Source: DASUGC01 sp035606665
GTDB taxonomy: Bacteria; Acidobacteriota; Vicinamibacteria; Vicinamibacterales; SCN-69-37
Direction: 5' to 3'
Assembly (NCBI GenBank): GCA_035606665.1
Contig: DATNEY010000027.1
Span: 258,706-322,705, forward strand
Length of the DNA: 64,000 nucleotides
The position numbers and the translations under genes were made by a program. This document shows positions 1 to 7,125 of the stretch, piece by piece; position 1 is the stretch's first letter; each line of letters begins with the position of its first letter. The notes under the pieces are model-generated. The model made no database searches and was not told where the DNA came from. It saw only the letters and a program-made list of their open reading frames with translations.

Positions 1-42
1 CCGCGTGGCGCCGAAGATCACGAAGCGACATCGACGCGCCAT

Positions 43-48
43 TATAAT
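43..48 (+). promoter_or_regulatory. Candidate -10 box for a leaderless GHMP kinase mRNA
   Basis: A perfect TATAAT hexamer stands in otherwise very GC-rich DNA. It ends six bases before the GTG start at 55, so transcription would begin at about the start codon. No -35 hexamer is clear. A leaderless transcript is an inference from spacing alone. Confidence 0.35.
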
Positions 49-54
49 GCGCGC

Positions 55-1047
55 GTGCGCATCGACTCGTCAGCGCCGACGCGGATCGATCTCGCGGGCG
101 GCACCTTCGACATCTGGCCACTCTACCTGTTTCACGACGGCGCGCAGACGATCAACGCCGCCCTCAGCATCCGCGCGCGCTGCCGGCTGACATCCCGTCG
201 CGATCACGGCGTCGGCCTTTCGTCGGACGACACCGGCGAGCGCGTGGAGGCCGCGTCGCCCGAGGAGCTCGGCGTCGATCGCCTGCCGCTCGTCGCCCGT
301 CTCGTGCGGGTGTTCGGCGCGCGCGGTGTCGATGTGCACACGACGTCCGAATCACCCGTCGGCGCCGGCATCGCGGGATCGTCGGCGATGCATGTGGCGG
401 TCGCGGGCGCCCTCGCCGCGTGGACCGGCCGCACGCTGCCCGACGATGAGCTCCTGGCGCTGGTGATGAACGTCGAAGCGCAGGTCATCAACGTCCCCAC
501 CGGTTCACAGGACTACAGACCGGCCCTGTACGGCGGTGTTTCGGCGGTGGAACTGGGCGTCCTGGGCGTCAAGCGCGTGGGACTTGAGGTTGATGCGGTC
601 GAACTCGGCAGGAGGATCGTACTCGCGTATACGGGCGCGTCCCGGCAATCAGGGATCAACAACTGGGATGTGATGGTACGGCGCATCAACGGCGATCCGG
701 CGGTGGCCCGGGCCTTCGACGGCATTCGCGACGCCGCCACCGGCGTTCGCGCGGCGCTCGAGCGCCGGCAGTGGCTGGAAGTGGCAGGACATGTCGCGAC
801 CGAATGGAACTACCGTAAGCAACTCGCGCCGGCGGTCTCGACTCCCGAGATCGATGGACTTCTGAACCGGGCGCGCGCGGCCGGTGCGCTGGCGGGCAAG
901 GTTTGTGGCGCGGGCGGAGGTGGCTGTCTCTTCTGCCTCGTCGAGCCCGACCGTCATCAGGCGGTCGCAGCCGCGCTCGCGGACGGCGGCGCGATGGTCC
1001 TCCCATTCACGATTGACACCGTCGGGCTTGTCGTAGAACGCTCATGA
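55..1047 (+). CDS. GHMP-family sugar kinase (HddA-like)
   Basis: This is a 330-residue cytoplasmic kinase of the GHMP superfamily. The N-terminus has the substrate-binding segment SAPTRIDLAGGTFDI at residues 5-19. The phosphate-binding motif PVGAGIAGSSA is at 101-111 and the C-terminal glycine motif GKVCGAGGGG at 281-290. The N-terminal pattern is closest to D-glycero-D-manno-heptose 7-phosphate kinases, which phosphorylate sugars for LPS or S-layer heptose synthesis. Galactokinase-like or other sugar specificity cannot be excluded. The start is GTG at 55, the first possible start before the conserved N-terminus. Upstream neighbours lie outside the window. Downstream lies a dispersed repeat, then a small gene on the same strand. 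Family assignment is firm; the substrate is inferred. Confidence 0.85.
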   Translation: MRIDSSAPTRIDLAGGTFDIWPLYLFHDGAQTINAALSIRARCRLTSRRDHGVGLSSDDTGERVEAASPEELGVDRLPLVARLVRVFGARGVDVHTTSESPVGAGIAGSSAMHVAVAGALAAWTGRTLPDDELLALVMNVEAQVINVPTGSQDYRPALYGGVSAVELGVLGVKRVGLEVDAVELGRRIVLAYTGASRQSGINNWDVMVRRINGDPAVARAFDGIRDAATGVRAALERRQWLEVAGHVATEWNYRKQLAPAVSTPEIDGLLNRARAAGALAGKVCGAGGGGCLFCLVEPDRHQAVAAALADGGAMVLPFTIDTVGLVVERS

Positions 1048-1052
1048 CCGTC

Positions 1053-1159
1053 ATGAAACGAGCGAGCTATGCGAGCGAGTCGGCGGAGCGGAGCGGGGAC
1101 CGAGGGGCCCCCGCGAGCGACGCCGTCGGGGAGCGCGCAGGGGTGAAGCCCCTCGCAAG
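1053..1159 (+). repeat. Dispersed extragenic repeat, copy 1
   Basis: This roughly 107-bp GC-rich segment lies between the GHMP kinase and the next start codon. It is highly similar to the reverse complement of 3773-3883. Shared blocks include CGGCGGAGCGGAGCGGGG, CGCGAGCGACGCCGT and GAAGCCCCTCG. It contains short self-complementary blocks. It ends directly at the ATG at 1160, so it would form that gene's 5' leader. Confidence 0.75.
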
Positions 1160-1402
1160 ATGAAGATGGACGCGCTCGAGGAGATCAAAAAGCTCTACTA
1201 CAACGCCACCCGCGCGACGATTCAGAAGGATGTCGCCCGCGCGATTGCCTTGCTCAAGGCGATGCCGACCGAGGATGACCGCGAGCGCGCGGCCGTCTAC
1301 ATGGACGGGTTATCCCAGATGCGATCCGAGTGGGCCGCCGCCGGGGGCGGTCACGGTGGACACGGAAGACCCGGCGGGCGTGGAAACCGATCGCGGCGCT
1401 GA
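1160..1402 (+). CDS. Small hypothetical protein, helical with Gly/Arg-rich tail
   Basis: This is an 80-residue protein of unknown function. Residues 1-58 look like two or three amphipathic helices with many charged residues (MKMDALEEIKKLYY at the start). The last 20 residues are a low-complexity Gly/His/Arg tail. The start ATG at 1160 directly follows a dispersed repeat, and no good ribosome binding site is visible. Its 3' end overlaps the convergent RodZ-like gene by 93 bp. The overlap covers only low-complexity tails in both proteins, so one tail may be wrongly extended. It is called real because the N-terminal two thirds has normal protein-like composition. Confidence 0.55.
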   Translation: MKMDALEEIKKLYYNATRATIQKDVARAIALLKAMPTEDDRERAAVYMDGLSQMRSEWAAAGGGHGGHGRPGGRGNRSRR

Positions 1403-1831
1403 CGCAGCAGGCCGCCCGGCCTTCGACGCCGGCCACCAAACGAGGACCACATAGGCCACGCCCGCGATCGTCAGAATCGCCGCGGCTGCCAGCGCGATCC
1501 TGAGCGTCCGGAGCGCTCTGCGCTGCCGTTCCACGAACTGCAGATCGTCGGGCGTAATCTCCGGCCGCTTCGCCGTCCGCGCCGCCTCGCTCTCGTACCG
1601 CTCGAACTCGACGTTGAACTCGCTGACGGCCGTCTCAGGGTCGAGCCCGACAGCCTGGGCGTAGGCGCGCACGAAGGCACGGCTGAAGATGCCGCCCGGC
1701 AGCCGGGAATAGTCGTTACGTTCGAGTCCTTCGAGCGCGACCACGGAGATCTTGGTCGCGGTCGCGATCTCGCGCAGCGACACCCCCTTGGTGGTCCGGG
1801 CTTGCTTCAGACGGGCGCCGAGATCGGACAT
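1310..1831 (-). CDS. RodZ-like membrane-anchored XRE-type HTH protein
   Basis: The N-terminus is a Cro/C1-type helix-turn-helix of the RodZ kind (MSDLGARLKQARTTKGVSLR, then an LEGLERNDYSRLPGG segment with the conserved RLPGG). A single transmembrane helix follows at about residues 119-138. The tail is short and Ser/Pro/Gly-rich. The protein is 173 residues, shorter than canonical RodZ, and lacks the extracytoplasmic DUF4115 domain. RodZ links the MreB cytoskeleton to the envelope; a similar anchor role here is an inference. I chose ATG 1831 because it begins the conserved HTH. A longer frame to 1897 would overlap thiE. It is probably the last gene of the ffh operon, 19 bp after thiE. Confidence 0.75.
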   Translation of the reverse strand: MSDLGARLKQARTTKGVSLREIATATKISVVALEGLERNDYSRLPGGIFSRAFVRAYAQAVGLDPETAVSEFNVEFERYESEAARTAKRPEITPDDLQFVERQRRALRTLRIALAAAAILTIAGVAYVVLVWWPASKAGRPAASAPRSVSTPAGSSVSTVTAPGGGPLGSHLG

Positions 1832-1850
1832 GCGGAAGCCAGAAGATACC

Positions 1851-2504
1851 TCATGTCCACTCTTCGCGAAGCGCAGCAACTGCTCCGGCAGGCCCAAGCG
1901 AGCCGGAGATCAGGCCGGGTGGAAGGAACACGCCGATCGCGGCGATGCCCGCGGCGCCGGCTGCGAGGCACCGGGCTGCGTTGGCAGGCGTGATGCCGCC
2001 AATGGCGAGCACGCGGATGCCCGTGGCGCGGACGGCTCCAGCGAGACCGGTAACGCCTGCAACCGCATGGCCGGCCGCCTTCGAACCAGATGGGAAAACG
2101 GTTCCGAAGATGAAGCAATCAGCCTCGTCGCGGGTCTCACCGGGTTCGTGAATTGACCGTCCGATGGTCGAGCCCGGCGGGAGCAACTGCCTGATGGCTG
2201 ACGACGCCGGGCCATCGCCCCTGAGGTGGACTCCATGCGCGCCGGCCGCAATCGCGACGTCTGCCCGGTCATTGACGAGCACCCTCGTTGCCGTCCCGAC
2301 GGCGCGCGCGACGATCCGCCGCGTCAGCGCGGCGAGATCGCGCGCTTCCAGGTCGCGCTCGCGAATCTGAATCAAGTCGATGCCTGCGTCGATGGCGTCG
2401 ATGAGGAGCCTCTCGACAGCGGCGATCTCATCCCTGGTGGTGCGTGCCGCGGGCGACAGCCGGCGCCGATCTGTCACGAGACACAGGAGCGGGAAAGGCC
2501 TCAC
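1851..2504 (-). CDS. thiE: Thiamine phosphate synthase / TenI family protein
   Basis: This is a 217-residue TIM-barrel protein of the ThiE/TenI family. ThiE joins HMP diphosphate and thiazole phosphate to give thiamine phosphate in the cytoplasm. Visible motifs are LVTDRR near the N-terminus, the diphosphate-site segment VNDRADVAIAAGAHGVHL, the phosphate loop FGTVFPSGSK and LAIGGITP. The usual GVSTHS segment reads GRSIHEPGE, so a TenI-like role is possible. The start is GTG at 2504, which overlaps the TGA of the upstream membrane gene and indicates translational coupling. No TPP riboswitch precedes it, as expected inside an operon. Confidence 0.75.
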   Translation of the reverse strand: MRPFPLLCLVTDRRRLSPAARTTRDEIAAVERLLIDAIDAGIDLIQIRERDLEARDLAALTRRIVARAVGTATRVLVNDRADVAIAAGAHGVHLRGDGPASSAIRQLLPPGSTIGRSIHEPGETRDEADCFIFGTVFPSGSKAAGHAVAGVTGLAGAVRATGIRVLAIGGITPANAARCLAAGAAGIAAIGVFLPPGLISGSLGPAGAVAALREEWT

Positions 2505-2782
2505 TCTCCGCCCGTGCTCCTGGCGAGGATCACGTTCGAGAGATCGCGAAGGCCCGCGAACGTGGTCACGAGCCCGACGCCGGTGACCGCGCCCCTGACG
2601 TACGGGTCCGCCATCCACGCACCGATCGACGGAATCAGGTACGCGAAATAGTTACGTTCCCAGAACACGGTCCACGGCGCGATGGTGAGGACAAGACCGG
2701 CTTCAACGAGGTACGCGGCGACGAGCAGGCGAAGTGCAAATCGAATGGGGTGTCCTCGCCGCTCAGTCGGGAATGGTATCAA
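2501..2782 (-). CDS. Small hypothetical membrane protein
   Basis: This is a 93-residue protein with two or three predicted membrane segments (about residues 14-34, 45-60 and 64-80). I do not recognise the family. The only usable start is TTG at 2782, inside the last codons of rnhB (20-bp overlap). Its TGA overlaps the GTG of thiE. Both overlaps point to translation as part of the ffh operon. Nothing in the sequence suggests a link to thiamine synthesis. Confidence 0.6.
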   Translation of the reverse strand: MIPFPTERRGHPIRFALRLLVAAYLVEAGLVLTIAPWTVFWERNYFAYLIPSIGAWMADPYVRGAVTGVGLVTTFAGLRDLSNVILARSTGGE

Positions 2783-3389
2783 ACAGGGATGGCGGCCTGA
2801 AGGTCCGCCGATGGCGCGCCGAGTAGCCGAAGCGGCCGACCGCGTCGAGATGCTCGCGCGTCGCGTAGCCCTTGTGGCGATCGAATCCGTACCGGGGATC
2901 TTCGTCGTGCAGTCTGGCCATGATGCGGTCGCGGGTGACCTTCGCCAGGATTGACGCGGCCGCGATCGCCGTCGATTTCCGGTCGCCGCCGATGATCGGC
3001 CGTTGAGGCATCAGCAGCTCGGGAATCCTGAAGCCATCCACCAGCACGAACCCCGGCAGCGGCACCAGCGCCAGAATGGCCTCGCGCATCGCCTTGAGCG
3101 ACGCGCGATGAATGTTGATGCGATCGATTTCGTCGGCTTCGATGATGGCGACGTGCCAAGCCACGGCCGCGCCGGTGATTTCACCAAAGAGACTTTCACG
3201 TTCGGCCGCCGGGACTACTTTGGAATCGGCGATACCGGCCACGTACGCCTCGGACCGGAGAATCACCGCCGCGGCCACGACGGGACCGGCCAGGCAGCCC
3301 CGGCCGACCTCGTCCACACCGGCGACATGGACGTATCCCAGACGCCGGATCTCGTTCTCGACCGTGCGCGATGCCCGTGGCCGGGACAT
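2763..3389 (-). CDS. rnhB: Ribonuclease HII
   Basis: This 208-residue enzyme removes RNA from RNA-DNA hybrids, including single ribonucleotides misplaced in DNA. The catalytic segment VAGVDEVGRGCLAGP carries D26 and E27. A GIADSK motif and a VDGF motif supply further metal-binding acidic residues. The C-terminal DRHKGYATREH segment is typical of the family. Length is normal. It lies downstream of rplS in the translation operon, a common arrangement in bacteria. Confidence 0.96.
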   Translation of the reverse strand: MSRPRASRTVENEIRRLGYVHVAGVDEVGRGCLAGPVVAAAVILRSEAYVAGIADSKVVPAAERESLFGEITGAAVAWHVAIIEADEIDRINIHRASLKAMREAILALVPLPGFVLVDGFRIPELLMPQRPIIGGDRKSTAIAAASILAKVTRDRIMARLHDEDPRYGFDRHKGYATREHLDAVGRFGYSARHRRTFRPPSLFDTIPD

Positions 3390-3427
3390 GGTGCTGCACC
3401 CCGGGACTCACGGCCCGGGGCTCCACG

Positions 3428-3772
3428 CTACGCGCGCTTGGTTTCCTTCATGCGCGCGGCCTTGCCCCGCAGATCGCGCAGGAAGTAGAGCTTCGCGCGG
3501 CGCACCTTCGCGCCACGGATCACTTCGATCTTGTCCACGGTCGGCGAGTGCAGCGGGAAGATGCGCTCCACGCCCTGGCCGAACGACACCTTGCGCACCG
3601 TCACCGATGCGCGCGTGCCGCCGCGATGCATGCCGATGACCATGCCCTCGAAGATCTGGATGCGCTCTTTTTCGCCCTCGCGCACCTTCACGTGCACGCG
3701 GACGGTATCGCCCGACCGCATGTCCGGCCGCTTCGTCAGGTGCGGCTGTTCGACAGTTTCAATCGCCTTCAT
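3428..3772 (-). CDS. rplS: 50S ribosomal protein L19
   Basis: This 114-residue protein sits at the 30S-50S interface. The conserved core GDTVRVHVKVREGEKER is followed by IQIFEGMVIGM and the C-terminal RRAKLYFLRDL block. A good ribosome binding site, GGAGGAG, precedes the ATG at 3772. That site lies in the end of a dispersed repeat filling the trmD-rplS gap. Order trmD-rplS is the standard bacterial one. Confidence 0.97.
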   Translation of the reverse strand: MKAIETVEQPHLTKRPDMRSGDTVRVHVKVREGEKERIQIFEGMVIGMHRGGTRASVTVRKVSFGQGVERIFPLHSPTVDKIEVIRGAKVRRAKLYFLRDLRGKAARMKETKRA

Positions 3773-3883
3773 TTTCTCCTCCGAGGGGCTTCGCCCCTGC
3801 GGGCTCCCCTACGGCGTCGCTCGCGGGGCGCCTCAGCCCCGCTCCGCTCCGCCGGCTCACTCACTACCGTTCGTTCGCTTCAT
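3773..3883 (-). repeat. Dispersed extragenic repeat, copy 2
   Basis: Read on the minus strand, this segment matches 1053-1159 over its whole length with scattered substitutions. It starts with ATGAAGCGAACGAAC, which is the last part of trmD, and ends at the rplS start codon. Like copy 1 it lies immediately upstream of a start codon. The trmD stop lies inside it. Confidence 0.75.
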
Positions 3884-4552
3884 CAAATCAGGTCTTCGTT
3901 CCATCGTTCGACGAACCCGCTGTTGCTTCCGCCACTTCTCGATCTCCGCGTGATGCCCAGAGAGCAGCACCGGAGGAACTTCGCGGCCACGCCACTCGGA
4001 CGGCCGCGTATAGTGCGGGCAATCGAGCAACCCGCCCTCGAACGATTCGACGTCGATCGACGCCGCGTCGCCGACCACGCCCGGCACGAGCCGGGCCACC
4101 GCATCGATCAGCGTCAGCGCCGGCAGCTCGCCGCCGGTCAGCACGTAGTCGCCGACCGAAAACTCCTCGGTGACCATCGCCTCGGTCACCCTCTCGTCCA
4201 CGCCCTCGTAGCGGCCGCAAATCACCACCAGGCGCTCGAGACGGCTCAGCCGCTTCGCGTCGTCCTGCGTGAAACGCCGTCCCTGCGGCGTCATCAGGAT
4301 CACGGCTGATGGCGCGCCGCGCTCGGCCTCCACCGCTTCGATCGCCCGCGCGATCGGCTCGGCCTTCATCACCATGCCCGGCCCGCCGCCGAACGGCACG
4401 TCGTCCACCGAACGATGACGGTCGTCGGTGAACTCCCGTAAGTCCCGTGCGCGGATTTCGAGGCGTCCCGCCTCCCGCGCCCTTGCCACGACGCCTTCCG
4501 ACAGCGCGGTCTCGATCAAGCGCGGGAAGATCGTCAGAACATCAATCGTCAC
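3857..4552 (-). CDS. trmD: tRNA (guanine37-N1)-methyltransferase
   Basis: This 231-residue SPOUT-class enzyme methylates G37 next to the tRNA anticodon with S-adenosylmethionine and prevents frameshifting. The N-terminus MTIDVLTIFPRLIETAL and the knot motifs VICGRYEGVDERV and SVGDYVLTGGELPAL are all present. The last eight codons lie within a dispersed repeat, so the C-terminal MKRTNGSE tail may be a recent addition. The gene overlaps the 3' end of rimM by 11 bp. Confidence 0.96.
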   Translation of the reverse strand: MTIDVLTIFPRLIETALSEGVVARAREAGRLEIRARDLREFTDDRHRSVDDVPFGGGPGMVMKAEPIARAIEAVEAERGAPSAVILMTPQGRRFTQDDAKRLSRLERLVVICGRYEGVDERVTEAMVTEEFSVGDYVLTGGELPALTLIDAVARLVPGVVGDAASIDVESFEGGLLDCPHYTRPSEWRGREVPPVLLSGHHAEIEKWRKQQRVRRTMERRPDLMKRTNGSE

Positions 4553-5090
4553 GGCGCCCGCCCGGGCTTCTTCCAGTGCCGGCGTTCAGTTCGAGCAGTC
4601 CCTCGGGCAGCTCGACCTCGATGCGCCTGGCCGCCGTTTCCACGCGGCGGCACATTTCTTCGATCATCGGCACCAGCACTTCGTTTCCAGCGCCGCCGTC
4701 GATAACCAGGAGCGGCTGCGCCGCCCCGAATTCCACTCGCAGGACGCGGCCAATCGCGACACCCGCGGTCGTAACGACATCGCAACCCTCGAGGTCGTGC
4801 ACGTAATACGCGCCCGGCGCGAGCGCGTGGAGCGCGCTCTCCGGCACGCGCAGCTCCACATCCCTCAGTGTCTCGGCGTCGTTCATGCTCTCGACACCGT
4901 CGAACGTCACGACCCAGCGGCCCTGGTGCTCGAAACTGCCGGCGACAAGGGCCGGGCCCACCGCTCCGCCGCGGTTCCAGACCAGTTCGGCGCCTTCACG
5001 AAACCGGTCTTCCGCAAAGTCCGTTTCCGGCTGCACGACGACCGCGCCTCGATGCCCATGCGGCCTGACGATCCGGCCGACGGTGACCAT
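4542..5090 (-). CDS. rimM: 16S rRNA processing protein RimM
   Basis: This roughly 182-residue factor assists maturation of the 30S head and binds ribosomal protein S19. It has the N-terminal RimM barrel (VTVGRIVRPHGHRGAVVV) and the C-terminal PRC-type barrel (YYVHDLEGCDVVTTAG to the LVPMIEE segment). ATG 5090 fits the family N-terminus. An in-frame GTG at 5117 would add nine residues encoded by a 10-bp tandem repeat, so I prefer 5090. Its 3' end overlaps trmD. Confidence 0.92.
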   Translation of the reverse strand: MVTVGRIVRPHGHRGAVVVQPETDFAEDRFREGAELVWNRGGAVGPALVAGSFEHQGRWVVTFDGVESMNDAETLRDVELRVPESALHALAPGAYYVHDLEGCDVVTTAGVAIGRVLRVEFGAAQPLLVIDGGAGNEVLVPMIEEMCRRVETAARRIEVELPEGLLELNAGTGRSPGGRRDD

Positions 5091-5100
5091 TGAGTTCCAA

Positions 5101-5140
5101 TCGCCACCGGTCGTCACCAGTCGTTACCTGTCGTCACCCG
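5101..5140 (-). repeat. Four tandem 10-bp repeats at the rimM start
   Basis: On the plus strand four successive decamers begin TCGCCACCGG, TCGTCACCAG, TCGTTACCTG and TCGTCACCCG. On the coding strand each unit carries a GTG-like triplet, giving alternative start codons upstream of rimM ATG 5090. Confidence 0.7.
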
Positions 5141-5142
5141 AC

Positions 5143-5385
5143 TCAATCGTCACTGAAATCGACCGAGACCTTCGCCCCGTCGAGCTCCGCCGCGGCAGCT
5201 GCCAGCGTGCGCACGGCCACGGCCGTGCGGCCCTGGCGTCCGATCACACGGCCGAGGTCACCGGGGGCCATCGTGAGCTGCACGATGGTCGTACCGCGGC
5301 GATCGAACTCGGTCACGCGAACGTCGGCAGGCCGGCTGGCCAGCGCCTGCGCGACGACCTCGACCACATCTCGAGCGCGGCTCAC
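5143..5385 (-). CDS. khpA: KhpA KH-domain RNA-binding protein
   Basis: This is an 80-residue single KH domain with the nucleic-acid-binding GxxG loop in GRVIGRQGRT. KhpA works with KhpB (Jag) as an RNA chaperone and influences cell division and elongation in Gram-positive bacteria; the role in this organism is inferred. Position between rpsP and rimM is the standard one. The ATG at 5385 overlaps the rpsP stop by 4 bp. Confidence 0.93.
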   Translation of the reverse strand: MSRARDVVEVVAQALASRPADVRVTEFDRRGTTIVQLTMAPGDLGRVIGRQGRTAVAVRTLAAAAAELDGAKVSVDFSDD

Positions 5386-5648
5386 GACGCGGTGGTTTCA
5401 GTCGCCGCCGGCTCGGCCGGCAGGCGATTGATGAGCGTCCGCACGCTGTCGGACGCCTGGGCGCCCTGCTTCAGCCAGTGCGCGACGCGATCGCGATCGA
5501 TCACCAGCGTCTCGGGCTTCGTGCGCGGATTGTAGTGACCGACCACCTCCGTGAACCGGCCGACAAGCGACGACCGGCCCTCGGTCACCACCACGCGGAA
5601 GAACGGACGGTTCTTCGATCCCGCCCGACGCAAACGAATTACCAGCAT
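5382..5648 (-). CDS. rpsP: 30S ribosomal protein S16
   Basis: This 88-residue protein binds 16S rRNA during assembly of the 30S body. The N-terminus MLVIRLRRAGSKNRPFFRVV is diagnostic, followed by the conserved VGHYNPRTKPE segment. It lies 9 bp after ffh and is translationally coupled to khpA. Confidence 0.97.
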   Translation of the reverse strand: MLVIRLRRAGSKNRPFFRVVVTEGRSSLVGRFTEVVGHYNPRTKPETLVIDRDRVAHWLKQGAQASDSVRTLINRLPAEPAATETTAS

Positions 5649-5657
5649 CTGCCTCTC

Positions 5658-7013
5658 CTATCTGCCCTTCAACATTCCCATCACGCGGCGCTTCTGCTTC
5701 CAGCCGCCGCCCGTCATGCCGCCCATCGACTTCAGCACCTTCCGCATCTCGACGAACTGCTTCAGCACGCGATTCACTTCCTCGACCGACGTCCCGCTGC
5801 CCTTCGCGATCCGCTTGCGGCGGCTGCCGTTGATGATCGCGTGGTTCGTGCGTTCACCCGGCGTCATCGAGTTGATGATCGCTTCGACACGCCCGATCTG
5901 CTTCTCGTCGACCTGCCCGCGCTGCTCGTTCAACTGCTTCAGCGAGCCGAACCCCGGAATCATTCCGAGGACCTGCTCGAGGGGGCCCATCTTCTTCACG
6001 GTCCGGAGCTGATCCCGCATGTCCTCCAGCGTGAAGTCATCGAGGCGCAGCTTCTGCTCGAGCTTCGCCCGGCTCTCGTCGTCCAGCGCTTCTTCCGCGC
6101 GCTCGATGAGCGACAGCACGTCGCCCATGCCGAGCATGCGCGACACGAGACGATCGGCGTAGAACATCTCGAGGTCTTCGGTCCGCTCACCCATGCCCAC
6201 GAACGCAATGGGCACGCCGACCACGCCAACCACCGAGAGCGCCGCGCCGCCGCGCGCGTCGCCGTCCATCTTCGTCAGCACCACACCGCTCACGCCGATG
6301 CGGTGGTTGAACTCACCCGCGCTCTTCACCGCATCCTGGCCCGTCATCGCATCCGCGACGTAGAGCAGGTCCGTCGGTTCGACCGCGGACTTGATCGCGA
6401 CGAGCTCCGTCATGAGCTCATCGTCGATGTGCAGACGCCCCGCGGTGTCGACAATCAGCGTGTCGAACCCGAGGTTCTTCACCGACGCGAGCGCGCCTGC
6501 GGCGCGCGCGACGGGATCCATTTCATCGGCCGGGTCGTGCACGCGCACGCCGACCTGTTCGGCGAGCACCGACAGCTGCTGAATCGCGGCCGGCCGCCTC
6601 ACGTCAGTCGACACCAGCAACGGGTGCCGGCCCTGCTTCTGCAGCCACTTCGCCAGCTTGGCTGACGATGTGGTCTTGCCCGAACCCTGCAGGCCGAGCA
6701 TCAGCACGACGCGCGGCGTCTTCGACGTCTCCGACAAGCCGCCGGGCGACGTCCCGAAGAGCGCCAGCATCTCGTCGCGCACGATGCGGACGACCTGCTG
6801 CCCCGGCGTCAGGCTGCGGAGAACGTCCTCGCCTACGGCTTTCTCGCGGACGCGATCCGTGAACGCCTTGACGACGCGGAAGTTGACGTCCGCCTCGAGC
6901 AGGGCCATCCGGATCTCGCGCAGGGCCGAGTCGACGGTGGCTTCGGTGAGTCTCGCCTCACCTCTAAGCGACTTGAAGACGTCCTGCAGGCGGGTGCTGA
7001 GCGATTCGAACAT
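5658..7013 (-). CDS. ffh: Signal recognition particle protein Ffh
   Basis: This 451-residue GTPase binds signal sequences and 4.5S RNA and delivers nascent membrane proteins to FtsY. The order is an N domain (1-90), a G domain with GLQGSGKTTSSAKLA, DTAGRLH and TKMDGDARGG, and a methionine-rich M domain ending in SMGGMTGGGWKQ. It opens the ffh-rpsP-khpA-rimM-trmD-rplS operon. Its receptor FtsY is encoded nearby in the adjacent minus-strand gene chain. Confidence 0.97.
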   Translation of the reverse strand: MFESLSTRLQDVFKSLRGEARLTEATVDSALREIRMALLEADVNFRVVKAFTDRVREKAVGEDVLRSLTPGQQVVRIVRDEMLALFGTSPGGLSETSKTPRVVLMLGLQGSGKTTSSAKLAKWLQKQGRHPLLVSTDVRRPAAIQQLSVLAEQVGVRVHDPADEMDPVARAAGALASVKNLGFDTLIVDTAGRLHIDDELMTELVAIKSAVEPTDLLYVADAMTGQDAVKSAGEFNHRIGVSGVVLTKMDGDARGGAALSVVGVVGVPIAFVGMGERTEDLEMFYADRLVSRMLGMGDVLSLIERAEEALDDESRAKLEQKLRLDDFTLEDMRDQLRTVKKMGPLEQVLGMIPGFGSLKQLNEQRGQVDEKQIGRVEAIINSMTPGERTNHAIINGSRRKRIAKGSGTSVEEVNRVLKQFVEMRKVLKSMGGMTGGGWKQKRRVMGMLKGR

Positions 7014-7125
7014 GGTTACTGTCGGTGCCCCGCTCTAACCTCAGTCCTTGGCCGGACCGCCCAGTGACGGTAACCGGTTCCAGAGCAAACAGTTATGGTA
7101 CACGAAAAAGGACCTCGGGAGTCGG

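Noticed and set aside
2501..2782. TPP riboswitch before thiE
   Set aside because: The start of thiE overlaps an upstream coding gene, and no THI-box motif is present.
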